DNA from: Sporichthya brevicatena
GTDB taxonomy: Bacteria > Actinomycetota > Actinomycetes > Sporichthyales > Sporichthyaceae
Assembly: GCF_039525035.1 (NCBI RefSeq)
Contig: NZ_BAAAHE010000011.1
Location: forward strand, 3,942-67,941
DNA: 64,000 nt
Reading direction: 5' to 3'
The translations under genes were made by a program, and so were the position numbers. The notes under the pieces are model-generated. The model worked only from the letters and a program-made list of their open reading frames with translations, did no database searches and was not told where the DNA came from. This document shows positions 1 through 8,018 of the stretch, one piece after another (position 1 is the first letter of the stretch; every line of letters starts with the position of its first letter).

Positions 1-31
1 CCGTCGAGCGCTCGGCCTAGACACCCCATGT

Positions 32-71
32 GTCCGGCGGACTGTGGCCCATAGGCCACAGTTGGCCGGAC
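32..71. terminator. Long hairpin downstream of the acyl-CoA synthetase gene
   Basis: Two outer arms (GTCCGGC at 32-38, GCCGGAC at 65-71) and two inner arms (CTGTGGCC at 42-49, GGCCACAG at 54-61) form an almost continuous stem with a 4-nt loop. It lies just past the stop of the minus-strand acyl-CoA synthetase gene. No clear U-tract follows, so it could be a weak terminator or a REP-like palindrome. The first 86 bases hold no recognisable gene. Confidence 0.5.
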
Positions 72-86
72 GCAACGGGGGATGTC

Positions 87-1652
87 CTAGTTGACCGCGC
101 GGGTCTTGCCGCCCCAGTACTGCTTCCGCAGCGCGGGCTTGTCGTGCTTACCGACGGCGGTGAGCGGGATCGCCTCGACGAAGTCGACGGTCTTCGGGCA
201 GTTCACCGAGCCCTTGCGCTCCTTGACCCAGGCGATGAGCTCCTCGGCCGTGACAGGCGTGCCGGGGTCGGCGACGACGACCGCCTTCACCGACTCGCCC
301 CACTTCTCGTCCGGCACGCCGATGACGGCGACGTCGCGGACGGCGGGGTGGGTGAACAGCGCCGCCTCGACCTCCTTCGGGTACACGTTGTACCCGCCGG
401 AGATGATCATGTCCTTCTTGCGGTCGACGATGTAGAGGAAGCCGCGCTCGTCGGCCTTGGCGATGTCGCCGGTGCAGAGCCAGCCGTCGCGCAGGGTCGA
501 GGCGGTCTCCTCCGGGCGGTTCCAGTAGCCCGTCATGACGTGCGGGCCGCGGGCGCAGATCTCGCCGGGCTCGCCCATCGGGACCTCGTTGAGGTCGTCG
601 TCGAGCAGGCGGACGTCCGCGATCAGCACCGGCCGGCCGCAGGAACTGAGCGGCTCGAACTGACGGGTCCTCAGCGCCTCGGCGTGGTCGTCCTTGGTCA
701 GGACCGTCAGCTGGTTGGGCGCCTCGGTCTGACCGTAGAGCTGGGCGAAGATCGGGCCGAAGCGCTCCAGTCCCTCGATCAGGCGCTCCAGGCCCATCGG
801 GGCGGCGCCGTAAACGATGGTCTTGAGCGAGGACAGGTCGGCCGTCTTCGTCGCCGGGTGGTCCAGGAGGACGTAGATCATCGTCGGGACGAGCAGGGTC
901 GCGGTGACCTTCTCGGTCTCGATCGCCGCCAGCAGCTTGTCCGGGTCGAAGCCACCGAGGACGACGTTGGTGCCCCCGCGCATCCACACCGGCAGCACGA
1001 ACCCACCACTGGCGTGTGTCAGCGGCGCGCAGTGCGCGAACACGTCCGCCTCACCGAGACCGAGCTCGAGGAGCTCGGAGAGCAGGGCGGAGATGAACGT
1101 GCGATGCGTGTGCGCCACGCCCTTGGGGCGCCCGGTCGTGCCACCGGTGTAGTAGATGCCGAACAAGTCGTCCGGCGCGACGGCCGGGACACCCGCCGCG
1201 TCGGACTCCTTGTCCGCGAGCAGACCCAGGGGCGATCCGCCGTCGAGGATCGCGTCCTCGTCGACGCCCAGGCGGTGCTCGATCGAGGTCCGGCCCAGGA
1301 TGCCGGAGAGCCGCTCCACGTACGCGCGGTCGTGGACGACCGCCTTCGCACCGGAGTCGGTGAGGATGTACTCCTGGTCCTCGGCGCCGAGGCGGGCGTT
1401 CAGGGGGACGACGGCGAGGCCGGCCCACAGGGCGCCGTAGTACGCGTAGAGCAGTTCCGGCCGGTCGGGCATGAGCAGCGCGACCCGGTCCCCGGGACGA
1501 AGACCGGTTGCGAGCAGGGCACGCCCGTGGCGGCGGACGGTCGAGATGAGCTCGGAGTACGTGATGCGGCGGTCCCCGTCGACGACGGCGATGCGCGGCC
1601 CGTACGCACGGCAGGCCCGCTCCAACAGGGTGCCGATCGTGTAATCGTGCAT
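87..1652 (-). CDS. Acyl-CoA synthetase, AMP-forming (FadD-like)
   Basis: The 521-residue protein belongs to the ANL adenylating superfamily and should activate a carboxylic or fatty acid to its CoA thioester through an acyl-AMP. The P-loop motif YTGGTTGRPKG is at about residues 168-178. The adenylation motifs YGQTE and GWLCTGD and the hinge DRKKD follow, and the C-terminal domain carries the catalytic lysine near the end (VGKHDKP). I chose the ATG at 1652 because the alignable N-terminus (MHDYTIGTLLERA) begins there; the frame stays open further upstream only through the promoter region and the divergent gene. It is divergent from an SDR pair, suggesting a shared fatty-acid, sterol or aromatic acid catabolic role. 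The substrate cannot be read from sequence. Confidence 0.9.
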   Translation of the reverse strand: MHDYTIGTLLERACRAYGPRIAVVDGDRRITYSELISTVRRHGRALLATGLRPGDRVALLMPDRPELLYAYYGALWAGLAVVPLNARLGAEDQEYILTDSGAKAVVHDRAYVERLSGILGRTSIEHRLGVDEDAILDGGSPLGLLADKESDAAGVPAVAPDDLFGIYYTGGTTGRPKGVAHTHRTFISALLSELLELGLGEADVFAHCAPLTHASGGFVLPVWMRGGTNVVLGGFDPDKLLAAIETEKVTATLLVPTMIYVLLDHPATKTADLSSLKTIVYGAAPMGLERLIEGLERFGPIFAQLYGQTEAPNQLTVLTKDDHAEALRTRQFEPLSSCGRPVLIADVRLLDDDLNEVPMGEPGEICARGPHVMTGYWNRPEETASTLRDGWLCTGDIAKADERGFLYIVDRKKDMIISGGYNVYPKEVEAALFTHPAVRDVAVIGVPDEKWGESVKAVVVADPGTPVTAEELIAWVKERKGSVNCPKTVDFVEAIPLTAVGKHDKPALRKQYWGGKTRAVN

Positions 1653-1751
1653 GCGCCCGCGTCCTCTCCGGAATCCACCTGTGGCGCGAGACACTAAAGG
1701 CCTGGTCACGCAGGGTCGAGGGCGAATTCGCACGATCTGGACGCGGCCGAG

Positions 1752-1766
1752 TGTTGGTTTCCAACA
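1752..1766. promoter_or_regulatory. 15-bp palindrome, candidate operator between fadD-like and SDR genes
   Basis: TGTTGG-TTT-CCAACA is a perfect inverted repeat with 6-bp arms. It lies in the 151-bp divergent promoter region, 38 bp ahead of the SDR start and 100 bp ahead of the synthetase start. Palindromes of this size are typical binding sites for TetR- or GntR-type regulators of acyl-CoA metabolism. No such regulator gene is adjacent, so the binding protein is unknown. Confidence 0.4.
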
Positions 1767-1803
1767 TGTTGCGTGTGACCCACGTCGCCCTAGGGTGGGG
1801 CCC

Positions 1804-2565
1804 ATGCTGGCTGACCTGCAGGGCAAGAGGGCCCTCGTCACCGGCGCCGCGCAGGGCCTGGGGCACGCAATTGCGGTGCTCTTCGCCGAGCGGGGTGCCC
1901 GCGTGCTCCTCACCGACATCGACGCCGAGGGGGCCGCCAAGGCCGCCGCGGCACTTCCCGGCGCGGCCTCCCTGGCCTGCGACGTGACCAAGGCCGACGA
2001 CGTCCAGGCGGCCGTCGACGCGACCGTCTCCGAGTTCGGCGGAATCGACATCGTCGTGAACAACGCCGGCATCGAGATCGGCAAGCCGCTCCACGAACAC
2101 ACCGAGGCCGACATCGACAAGCTCCTGGCGGTCAACGTCAAGGGCGTGTTCTTCGGCATCAAGCACGCCGTGCCCGCGCTGTTGGCCTCCGGCGGCGGCG
2201 CGATCGTCAACATGGCCTCGGTGGCCGGTCTCGGCGGCGCCCCGCTGCTCGGCGGCTACTGCGCGACCAAGGGCGCGGTGCTCCGCCTGACCGAGACCGC
2301 CGCGATCGAACTGCGTGACCACGGGATCCGCGTGAACGCCGTCTGCCCGTCATTCATCGACACGCAGATGGTCGCGCGCCTGGTCGACCCCTTCACCGAG
2401 GCCGTCGGCCTGCCGTTCAGCGACGTCGTCGCCCTCAAGCAGCAGCGGCTCGGCACGCCGGAGGAGGTCGCGGAGACCACCGCGTTCCTCGCCTCCGACG
2501 ACGCGCGGTTCATCACCGGCGCGCACTTCATCCTCGACGGCGGACTGACCGGGAGCCTGCTGTGA
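1804..2565 (+). CDS. SDR family NAD(P)-dependent oxidoreductase
   Basis: This 253-residue classical short-chain dehydrogenase has the cofactor motif TGAAQGLG at residues 13-20, NNAG at 86-89 and the catalytic Ser139, Tyr152 and Lys156 (YCATK). The acidic residue after beta-2 (LLTDID) suggests NAD rather than NADP, which is inference. The ATG at 1804 is preferred over the upstream in-frame ATG because the Rossmann fold begins directly after it. Its stop overlaps the start of the next SDR by 4 bp, so the two are probably translated together. It likely oxidises a hydroxy-acyl or alcohol intermediate linked to the divergent acyl-CoA synthetase. Confidence 0.85.
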   Translation: MLADLQGKRALVTGAAQGLGHAIAVLFAERGARVLLTDIDAEGAAKAAAALPGAASLACDVTKADDVQAAVDATVSEFGGIDIVVNNAGIEIGKPLHEHTEADIDKLLAVNVKGVFFGIKHAVPALLASGGGAIVNMASVAGLGGAPLLGGYCATKGAVLRLTETAAIELRDHGIRVNAVCPSFIDTQMVARLVDPFTEAVGLPFSDVVALKQQRLGTPEEVAETTAFLASDDARFITGAHFILDGGLTGSLL

Positions 2566-3332
2566 CGACTGCTCAGGGCGAACTTCAGGACAAGGTCGCG
2601 GTCATCACCGGCGCCGCCCGCGGCATCGGTGCCGCGATCGCCGAGGCCTACGACAAGGAAGGCGCGATCGTCGTCGTCTCGGACATCGACGGGGAGGGCG
2701 CGGAGCGGGTGGCCAAGGGCCTGTCCCGCGGCTCGGCGATCCAGTGCGACGTCACCGACGAGGCCTCGGTGCAGGCCCTCATCGACGGCACGGTCGCCCA
2801 GCACGGCCGGGTCGACATCGCCGTCGCCAACGCCGGAGTCGGGCGCCCGATGGCCCTCGCGGAGATGAACCTCGCGGAGTGGCGGAAGGTCACGTCGGTC
2901 AACCTCGACGGCGTCTTCCTGACGATCCGCGCGGCCGCGCTCGCGATGGCGGCGACCGGTGGCGGCTCGATCATCGGCATGGCCTCGATCACCGGCTTCA
3001 AGGGCTCCGCCCTCATCGGTGACTACGCGGCCGCCAAGGCCGGCGTGATCAACCTCTGCAAGACGGCGGCGACCGAGTTCCGCGCCCACAACGTCCGCGT
3101 CAACGCGATGTGCCCGACGTTCCTGGACACCGTCCTGGTCCAGGAGGCCGTGCCGACGTTCGAGGCGGCGCTCGGCGTCCCGTTCGATCAGATCATCAGC
3201 CAGAAGCAGGGCCGGATGGGTCAGGTCTCCGACGTCACCCCGCTGGCGGTCTTCCTCGCCAGCGAGCGGTACCGGTTCTCCACCGGCTCCGCGTTCGTCG
3301 TCGACCACGGGTGGCTCGCCTCGCTCGTCTGA
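2562..3332 (+). CDS. SDR family oxidoreductase, second of a coupled pair
   Basis: This 256-residue SDR starts at a GTG that overlaps the previous stop (GTGA). It has TGAARGIG at 16-23, ANAG at 89-92, and catalytic Ser142, Tyr155 and Lys159. It is clearly paralogous to the preceding gene: both share the C-terminal layout FID/FLDT ... LKQQR/SQKQGR ... FLASDDARF/FLASERYRF. The pair may act on successive or related substrates, or form a heteromer. Transcription ends at a strong palindromic terminator starting 24 bp after the stop. Confidence 0.85.
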   Translation: MTTAQGELQDKVAVITGAARGIGAAIAEAYDKEGAIVVVSDIDGEGAERVAKGLSRGSAIQCDVTDEASVQALIDGTVAQHGRVDIAVANAGVGRPMALAEMNLAEWRKVTSVNLDGVFLTIRAAALAMAATGGGSIIGMASITGFKGSALIGDYAAAKAGVINLCKTAATEFRAHNVRVNAMCPTFLDTVLVQEAVPTFEAALGVPFDQIISQKQGRMGQVSDVTPLAVFLASERYRFSTGSAFVVDHGWLASLV

Positions 3333-3355
3333 CGCGCGCCATCACCCCTGTCACA

Positions 3356-3399
3356 AAAGGGTGACACCCCTTACTGCGCAGTAAGGGGTGTCACCCTTT
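3356..3399. terminator. 44-bp perfect palindrome, family A copy 1 (bidirectional terminator)
   Basis: Two 22-nt arms meet with no loop at GCGC (3376-3379); the left arm runs AAAGGGTGACACCCC then TTACTGC. A CTTTTCC tract follows. The element lies between the convergent SDR and PucR-type genes. The same sequence recurs at 9982-10031 and 51342-51391, including part of the T-rich flank (TTTTCCAC). Confidence 0.8.
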
Positions 3400-3413
3400 C
3401 TTTTCCACCGGCG

Positions 3414-4649
3414 TCAGCGGGGGCCGGGCGGGCCGAGGAGCCGGCGGAGGCGGAGGGCGGCGAGGACCTCGGCGCGGCGTTCGGACAGGCCCTGGGCGAG
3501 GACCTCCTCCGCGTGGCGGATCCGGATCCGGACGGTGTTCTCGTGGACCCCGAGGCGGGTCGCGGCGCGGGACTGGGAGCCGGTGGTCAGCCAGGCGAGC
3601 AGGGTCTCGCAGGTGCGCTCGGCACGCTCGTCGGCACCGGCCAGCTCGCCGAGCTCGTCGGCGACGAACTGCCGCGCGGCGTCCTCGTCGTGGAGCATCA
3701 GCAGCTCGAGGCGGACCTCGGAGAACCACAACACCGGGGGCTGCTTGCCGATCCGCCGGTGCAACCGCGCGGCGTCGAGGGCCTGCTCGTATGTCCGGCG
3801 CAGACCGTCCAACCCCGTGCCCGGGGCCCCGATCGCCATCGTCGCCCCGGTCGCCGCCGCGGCGCGCGCGACAGCCGCGGTCTCCTTCGGCCCGACGGCG
3901 CCGGCATAACCGAGCCAGAGCATCCACGTCCCCGGCGCGTGCAGCAGCATCAACGAGCCGAGGGCGCCGGAGGTCTCGGTCAGCGTCGACGCGACACGCT
4001 CGGCCTGGGCACGTTCGTCGACCTCCAGCGCGAGCGCCAGGTGCGTCCCCCGGAGGCGGTAGCCCAGCAGGTTCTCCAGCTCGCCCGTCGGCGCCGAGAT
4101 CGCCCCGCCGAGGATCTGACCGAGCAGCGCCCGGCGGCGGTCCTCCTGGTTGCGGAGGATCTCCGCGCGCACCGCGTCGTAGCGGGCGACGACGATCCCA
4201 ACGATGTGAATGATGTAGTCGAGGAGCTCGATCGTCGCGGGCCCGACGAGCTCCTCGAGGGTGCCTTCGCCCTTCGCGGCCTCGATGCGCGCGAGGCGGA
4301 ACCACTCGCGCCAGAACCCGCGGACGCCGACCCAGTACCCGCGCTCCAGCTCGCTGACCGGGATGCCGAGCTCGGCGGTCAGGTCGGCGAAGGCGAGTGC
4401 GCCGGTGGGGTTGACGTCCTCCAGGCGCAGCCGCCCGGCGAGGACGTCGACGATAGCGCGGACGTTGTCGCGCCCGGACTTGCGCAGGGCGTCGAGGAAC
4501 TCGGGGTTCCGGACGTGCTCCGGCCAGACGTGGGTGGCCGTGTCACGGCTGACGGCGGCGGCGAGCAGGTCCGGGTCCGTCCGCGCCGCCATGGCGCGCA
4601 TGGCCGCGGTCGAGAGGTCGTCCGCGCCCGGGGCCGTCATTCGCGACAT
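3414..4649 (-). CDS. PucR/CdaR-type helix-turn-helix transcriptional regulator
   Basis: The 411-residue protein has an all-helical N-terminal region, a central GGDEF-like domain of the CdaR type, and a C-terminal HTH_30 (PucR) domain. The recognisable end is the segment with GVHENTVRIRIRHAEEVL at about residues 365-385, followed by LRRLL. Such regulators control purine, glycolate or carbohydrate-acid catabolism. The divergent neighbour is an FMN-dependent alpha-hydroxy-acid oxidase, so local control of that gene is plausible. Two ATG codons 9 bp apart (4649 and 4640) are possible starts and neither has a clear Shine-Dalgarno site. Confidence 0.8.
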   Translation of the reverse strand: MSRMTAPGADDLSTAAMRAMAARTDPDLLAAAVSRDTATHVWPEHVRNPEFLDALRKSGRDNVRAIVDVLAGRLRLEDVNPTGALAFADLTAELGIPVSELERGYWVGVRGFWREWFRLARIEAAKGEGTLEELVGPATIELLDYIIHIVGIVVARYDAVRAEILRNQEDRRRALLGQILGGAISAPTGELENLLGYRLRGTHLALALEVDERAQAERVASTLTETSGALGSLMLLHAPGTWMLWLGYAGAVGPKETAAVARAAAATGATMAIGAPGTGLDGLRRTYEQALDAARLHRRIGKQPPVLWFSEVRLELLMLHDEDAARQFVADELGELAGADERAERTCETLLAWLTTGSQSRAATRLGVHENTVRIRIRHAEEVLAQGLSERRAEVLAALRLRRLLGPPGPR

Positions 4650-4705
4650 CGTAGGCGCGCCCGGGCCCGTGGCGCCGCGATCGCCCGGGACGCCAGAATC
4701 CGCAC

Positions 4706-5755
4706 ATGGACTTCGAGCCCCTGGAAGCCGCCGCGCGCGAGGCGCTGGCACCGATGGCCTACGACTACTTCGCCGGCGGGTCCGACGACGAGGAGACCCT
4801 GCGCGACAACGTCGCCGCCTGGCGCCGGATCCGCCTCCGCCCGCGGGTGCTGCGCGACGTCTCGGTGGTCGACACCTCGACGACGGTGCTCGGCACGCCG
4901 GTCGCGCTGCCGGTGCTCGTCGCGCCGGTCGGGTACCAGGCGATGGCCCACCCCGGCGGGGAGTGCGACGCCGCCCGCGGCACCGCGGCGGCCGGGAGCC
5001 TGTACATCTCCTCGACGGTCGCGACGATGAAACTCGAGGACATCGCCGCCGTCGCCGGGCCGCGCTGGATGCAGGTCTACGTCCAGAAGGACCGCTCGAT
5101 GACCGAGGCGATGGTTCAGCGCGCCGCCGACGCGGGCTACAGCGCGCTCGTGCTGACCGTCGACCTCCCCGTCGTCGGACGACGGCGCCGCGACGAGCGG
5201 AACTCGTTCACCCTCGCCCCGGGTCTGACAGTCGCGAACTTCGGCCTGGAGATGCCGTCGGTCGCGGGTCAGTCCGGCCTCGCCGCCCAGGTCGGCCGGG
5301 ACATGGACCCGAATCTGACGCCCAGTGACATCGCTTGGCTGCAGGAGGTCTCCGGCCTCCCGGTGATCGTCAAGGGCATCCTGCGCGGCGACGACGCCCG
5401 CGCCGCGGTCGACGCCGGAGCGGACGGCGTCGTCGTCTCCAACCACGGCGGTCGGCAGCTGGACACCGCGATCGCCGGGGCCGACGCGCTGCCCGACGTC
5501 GTCGCCGCCGTCGGGCGCGACGCCGAGGTCTACGTCGACGGCGGGGTGCGGTCCGGGACCGACGTCCTCAAGGCCGTCGCGATGGGCGCACGGGCCGTCC
5601 TCGTCGGCCGGCCGATGGTGTGGAGCCTCGCGACCGGCGGAGCGGCCGGGGTCGAGACGATGCTGAAGGAGCTGCAGGTGGAGCTCGCCAACTCGATGGC
5701 GTTGTGCGGCGCCCGGTCCGTCGGGGAGCTGACCCGCGACCTCGTCGTCACCTAG
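4706..5755 (+). CDS. FMN-dependent alpha-hydroxy-acid oxidase/dehydrogenase
   Basis: This 349-residue TIM-barrel flavoprotein is of the glycolate oxidase/lactate 2-monooxygenase family. The active-site signature SNHGGRQLD is at 245-253, with the proton-abstracting His247, and a conserved lysine lies in VIVKG near 223. The phosphate-binding loop DGGVRSGTDV follows. The N-terminal YDYFAGG motif is typical. It should oxidise an L-2-hydroxy acid to the 2-keto acid, with oxygen or a quinone as acceptor; which one cannot be decided here. It is divergent from a PucR-type regulator and followed 9 bp later by a PhyH-like gene. Confidence 0.88.
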   Translation: MDFEPLEAAAREALAPMAYDYFAGGSDDEETLRDNVAAWRRIRLRPRVLRDVSVVDTSTTVLGTPVALPVLVAPVGYQAMAHPGGECDAARGTAAAGSLYISSTVATMKLEDIAAVAGPRWMQVYVQKDRSMTEAMVQRAADAGYSALVLTVDLPVVGRRRRDERNSFTLAPGLTVANFGLEMPSVAGQSGLAAQVGRDMDPNLTPSDIAWLQEVSGLPVIVKGILRGDDARAAVDAGADGVVVSNHGGRQLDTAIAGADALPDVVAAVGRDAEVYVDGGVRSGTDVLKAVAMGARAVLVGRPMVWSLATGGAAGVETMLKELQVELANSMALCGARSVGELTRDLVVT

Positions 5756-5764
5756 GCTCCGCTC

Positions 5765-6430
5765 ATGCCCTCCACGGTGCTGCCCGTCGCCGGCCTGACG
5801 CGGGCGCTGAGCGAGGCCGAGCGCGACGACCTCCGGCGCGACGGTGTCACGATCGCGCGCGGGATCCTCACCGACGAGTGGATCGCGACGATGGCCGCCA
5901 CCGTGGCCCGGGTGATGAGCGAGGTCGCCGCCTCCGACGAGCGCCGCGAGCTCCCCGGCTTCCGGGCCTGGGCCCTCGACGCCCCGCTCGTCGGCCTGAC
6001 CCGCCAGGCGCTCCACGGCGCCAGTTGCGTCACCGTCTACGTCGACCAGATGGTCGGCGCCCGCCCGGGCTCCACCGACCTGATGACCGTCAACCGCGAA
6101 GCGCCGTACGTCCCGGTGATGGGTTCGCAGGTCGTCCGGCTCTGGGTCCCGCTCGACGCCGTGAAGGCCGACGGCGGGGCGGTCCGGTACCAGCGGGGCT
6201 CCCACCGCGGCGCGGGCGCCGGGACCGACTGGCTGGTCGCCGAGTGCGACGTCGGCGACGTCGTCCTGCACCACCCGCGGACGATCCACGGCGCGGTCTC
6301 CGACGCCGACCACCGCCGCGTGGTCGCCAGCGCGTACGGCGCCGACCTGCGCCGCGGCCCGCAGGCCGCCGACGACCTGCTCCGCGAGTGGGAGTCCTTC
6401 CACCCCACGCTCAACCCGCAGACCTCCTGA
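5765..6430 (+). CDS. PhyH-like dioxygenase-fold protein with altered iron ligands
   Basis: This 221-residue protein resembles the phytanoyl-CoA dioxygenase family. The core reads LWVPLDAV, GGAVRYQRGSHR and then GDVVLHHPRTIHGA, which supplies the distal His, with Arg in the following strand. In typical members the proximal ligands form HQDxPYWP; here the aligned segment is NREAPYVP (residues 110-117), so the His and Asp are replaced by Asn and Glu. The fold assignment is good but normal Fe(II)/2-oxoglutarate chemistry is doubtful. It is probably cotranscribed with the upstream oxidase (9-bp gap). Confidence 0.65.
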   Translation: MPSTVLPVAGLTRALSEAERDDLRRDGVTIARGILTDEWIATMAATVARVMSEVAASDERRELPGFRAWALDAPLVGLTRQALHGASCVTVYVDQMVGARPGSTDLMTVNREAPYVPVMGSQVVRLWVPLDAVKADGGAVRYQRGSHRGAGAGTDWLVAECDVGDVVLHHPRTIHGAVSDADHRRVVASAYGADLRRGPQAADDLLREWESFHPTLNPQTS

Positions 6431-6439
6431 CCCCCGCGA

Positions 6440-6477
6440 TGGAGATGACATCTTCAGTGCAGGGTTGATGTCGTTTT
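6440..6477. terminator. Degenerate family C palindrome with T-tract
   Basis: The 17-mer TGGAGATGACATCTTCA at 6440-6456 is one mismatch from the palindrome repeated at 40184-40279, and the GTGCAGGG after it matches 40275-40282. GACATC (6446-6451) can pair with GATGTC (6467-6472), followed directly by GTTTTT. It therefore reads as a terminator for the oxidase/PhyH-like pair built from a repeat-family remnant. Confidence 0.5.
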
Positions 6478-6518
6478 TCGGCTAGCAATCGCCGCGGGCG
6501 GGGCGCAGGCTGGACGAC

Positions 6519-8018
6519 ATGGACACCGATCGGGACGCCTGCCTGCGGGCCGTCGCAGCGAAGGACCCGCGGTTCGACGGGTGGTTCTTCGTCGCCGTCC
6601 GGACGACCGGGATCTACTGCCGGCCCTCGTGCCCGGCGAACCCGCTGGCCCGGAACCTGGAGTTCTTCCCCAGCGCGGCGGCCGCCCAGCAGGCCGGGTA
6701 CCGCGCCTGCAAGCGGTGCCGGCCGGACGCGAGCCCCGGCTCCCCGGAGTGGAACTTCCGCACCGACGCGGTCGCCCGCGCGATGCGCCTGATCGCCGAC
6801 GGCGTCGTGGACCGCGACGGCGTCCCGGGGCTCGCGGCGCGCCTCGGCTACAGCGTCCGGCAGGTACAGCGACAGCTGCTGACCGAGCTCGGCGCCGGGC
6901 CGCTCGCGATCGCCCGCGCACAGCGGGCGCAGACCGCGCGGCTGCTCATCGAGACCACCGACCTCCCGATGACCGACGTCGCCGCGGCGGCCGGATTCGC
7001 GAGCATCCGCGCGTTCAACACGACCGTCGCAGAGGTGTTCGCCCTCTCGCCCACCGACCTGCGCCGGCGGGCGAAAGGACGCCCCGCCGTCGGAGCCCCC
7101 GGTGCCCTCAGCCTCCGGCTGCCGTTCCGCGGACCGCTGTTCCCCGACAACCTCTTCGGTCACCTGGCCGCCACCGGCGTCCCCGGCGTCGAGGAGTGGC
7201 GTGGTGGGGCCTACCGACGGACGCTCCGACTGCCCCACGGCCCGGGCATCGTCGAACTGACGCCCCCTCAGGACGGCGAGCTCCCCGTCACCGGGCACAT
7301 CCCGGCCCGGCTGCGGCTGACCGACCTGCGGGACCTGCAGGTCGCGATCAACCGGTGCCGCTGGCTGCTCGACCTCGACGCCGACCCGGTGGCGATCGAC
7401 ACCGCCCTGTCCGCGGACCCGCTGCTCGCCCCGCTGGTCGCGGCCGCCCCCGGGCGCCGCGTCCCGCGCACGACCGACGGGGAGGAGTTCGCCGTCCGGG
7501 CCGTCCTCGGCCAGCAGGTCTCGACGGCCGCGGCGCGCACGCACGCCGCGCGGCTGGTCACCGCCCTCGGCGAGCCCGTCGACGACCCCGACGGCGACCT
7601 GACACACCTGTTCCCGTCGACGAAGGCCCTGGCCGACCTCGACCCGGCGACGCTCGCCGTGCCCGAGTCCCGACGCCGCACCCTGGCCGGGCTCGTCTCC
7701 GCCCTCGCCGACGGCCGCCTCGACCTCGGCCTCGGCGCCGACCACAGCGCCGCCCGGGCCGAGCTGACCGCCCTGCCCGGCGTCGGGCCCTGGACCGTCG
7801 AGGTGGTCGCCATGCGCGTCCTCGGCGACCCGGACGCCTTCCCGGCCACCGACCTCGGCGTCCGCCAGGCGGCCGCCGGCCTCGGGCTGCCGGAATCCCC
7901 CGGCGCCCTCGCTCTGCGCTCGGCCGCCTGGCGGCCCTGGCGCGCGTACGCCGTCCAGCACCTGTGGGCCACCGGCACCCACCCCGTCAACGTCCTGCCG
8001 CGAGAGGATTCGGTATGA
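6519..8018 (+). CDS. Ada-AlkA fusion: DNA-methylation sensor plus 3-methyladenine DNA glycosylase
   Basis: The 499-residue protein combines three modules. Residues 1-75 are the Ada zinc domain with Cys34 (probable methyl acceptor), Cys38, Cys64 and Cys67. Residues about 78-185 are an AraC-type HTH. The C-terminal half is an AlkA-type HhH-GPD glycosylase with the helix-hairpin-helix LPGVGPWT and a catalytic Asp in FPATDLGV. It should repair methylphosphotriesters, excise alkylated bases and activate the adaptive response. The Ogt gene overlaps its stop by 4 bp, so repair of O6-methylguanine is produced in step. Confidence 0.92.
   Translation: MDTDRDACLRAVAAKDPRFDGWFFVAVRTTGIYCRPSCPANPLARNLEFFPSAAAAQQAGYRACKRCRPDASPGSPEWNFRTDAVARAMRLIADGVVDRDGVPGLAARLGYSVRQVQRQLLTELGAGPLAIARAQRAQTARLLIETTDLPMTDVAAAAGFASIRAFNTTVAEVFALSPTDLRRRAKGRPAVGAPGALSLRLPFRGPLFPDNLFGHLAATGVPGVEEWRGGAYRRTLRLPHGPGIVELTPPQDGELPVTGHIPARLRLTDLRDLQVAINRCRWLLDLDADPVAIDTALSADPLLAPLVAAAPGRRVPRTTDGEEFAVRAVLGQQVSTAAARTHAARLVTALGEPVDDPDGDLTHLFPSTKALADLDPATLAVPESRRRTLAGLVSALADGRLDLGLGADHSAARAELTALPGVGPWTVEVVAMRVLGDPDAFPATDLGVRQAAAGLGLPESPGALALRSAAWRPWRAYAVQHLWATGTHPVNVLPREDSV

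Noticed and set aside
1..3332. Acyl-CoA synthetase plus SDR genes as part of a polyketide or lipopeptide cluster
   Set aside because: No carrier protein, ketosynthase or condensation domains occur in the window; the genes fit ordinary acid catabolism.
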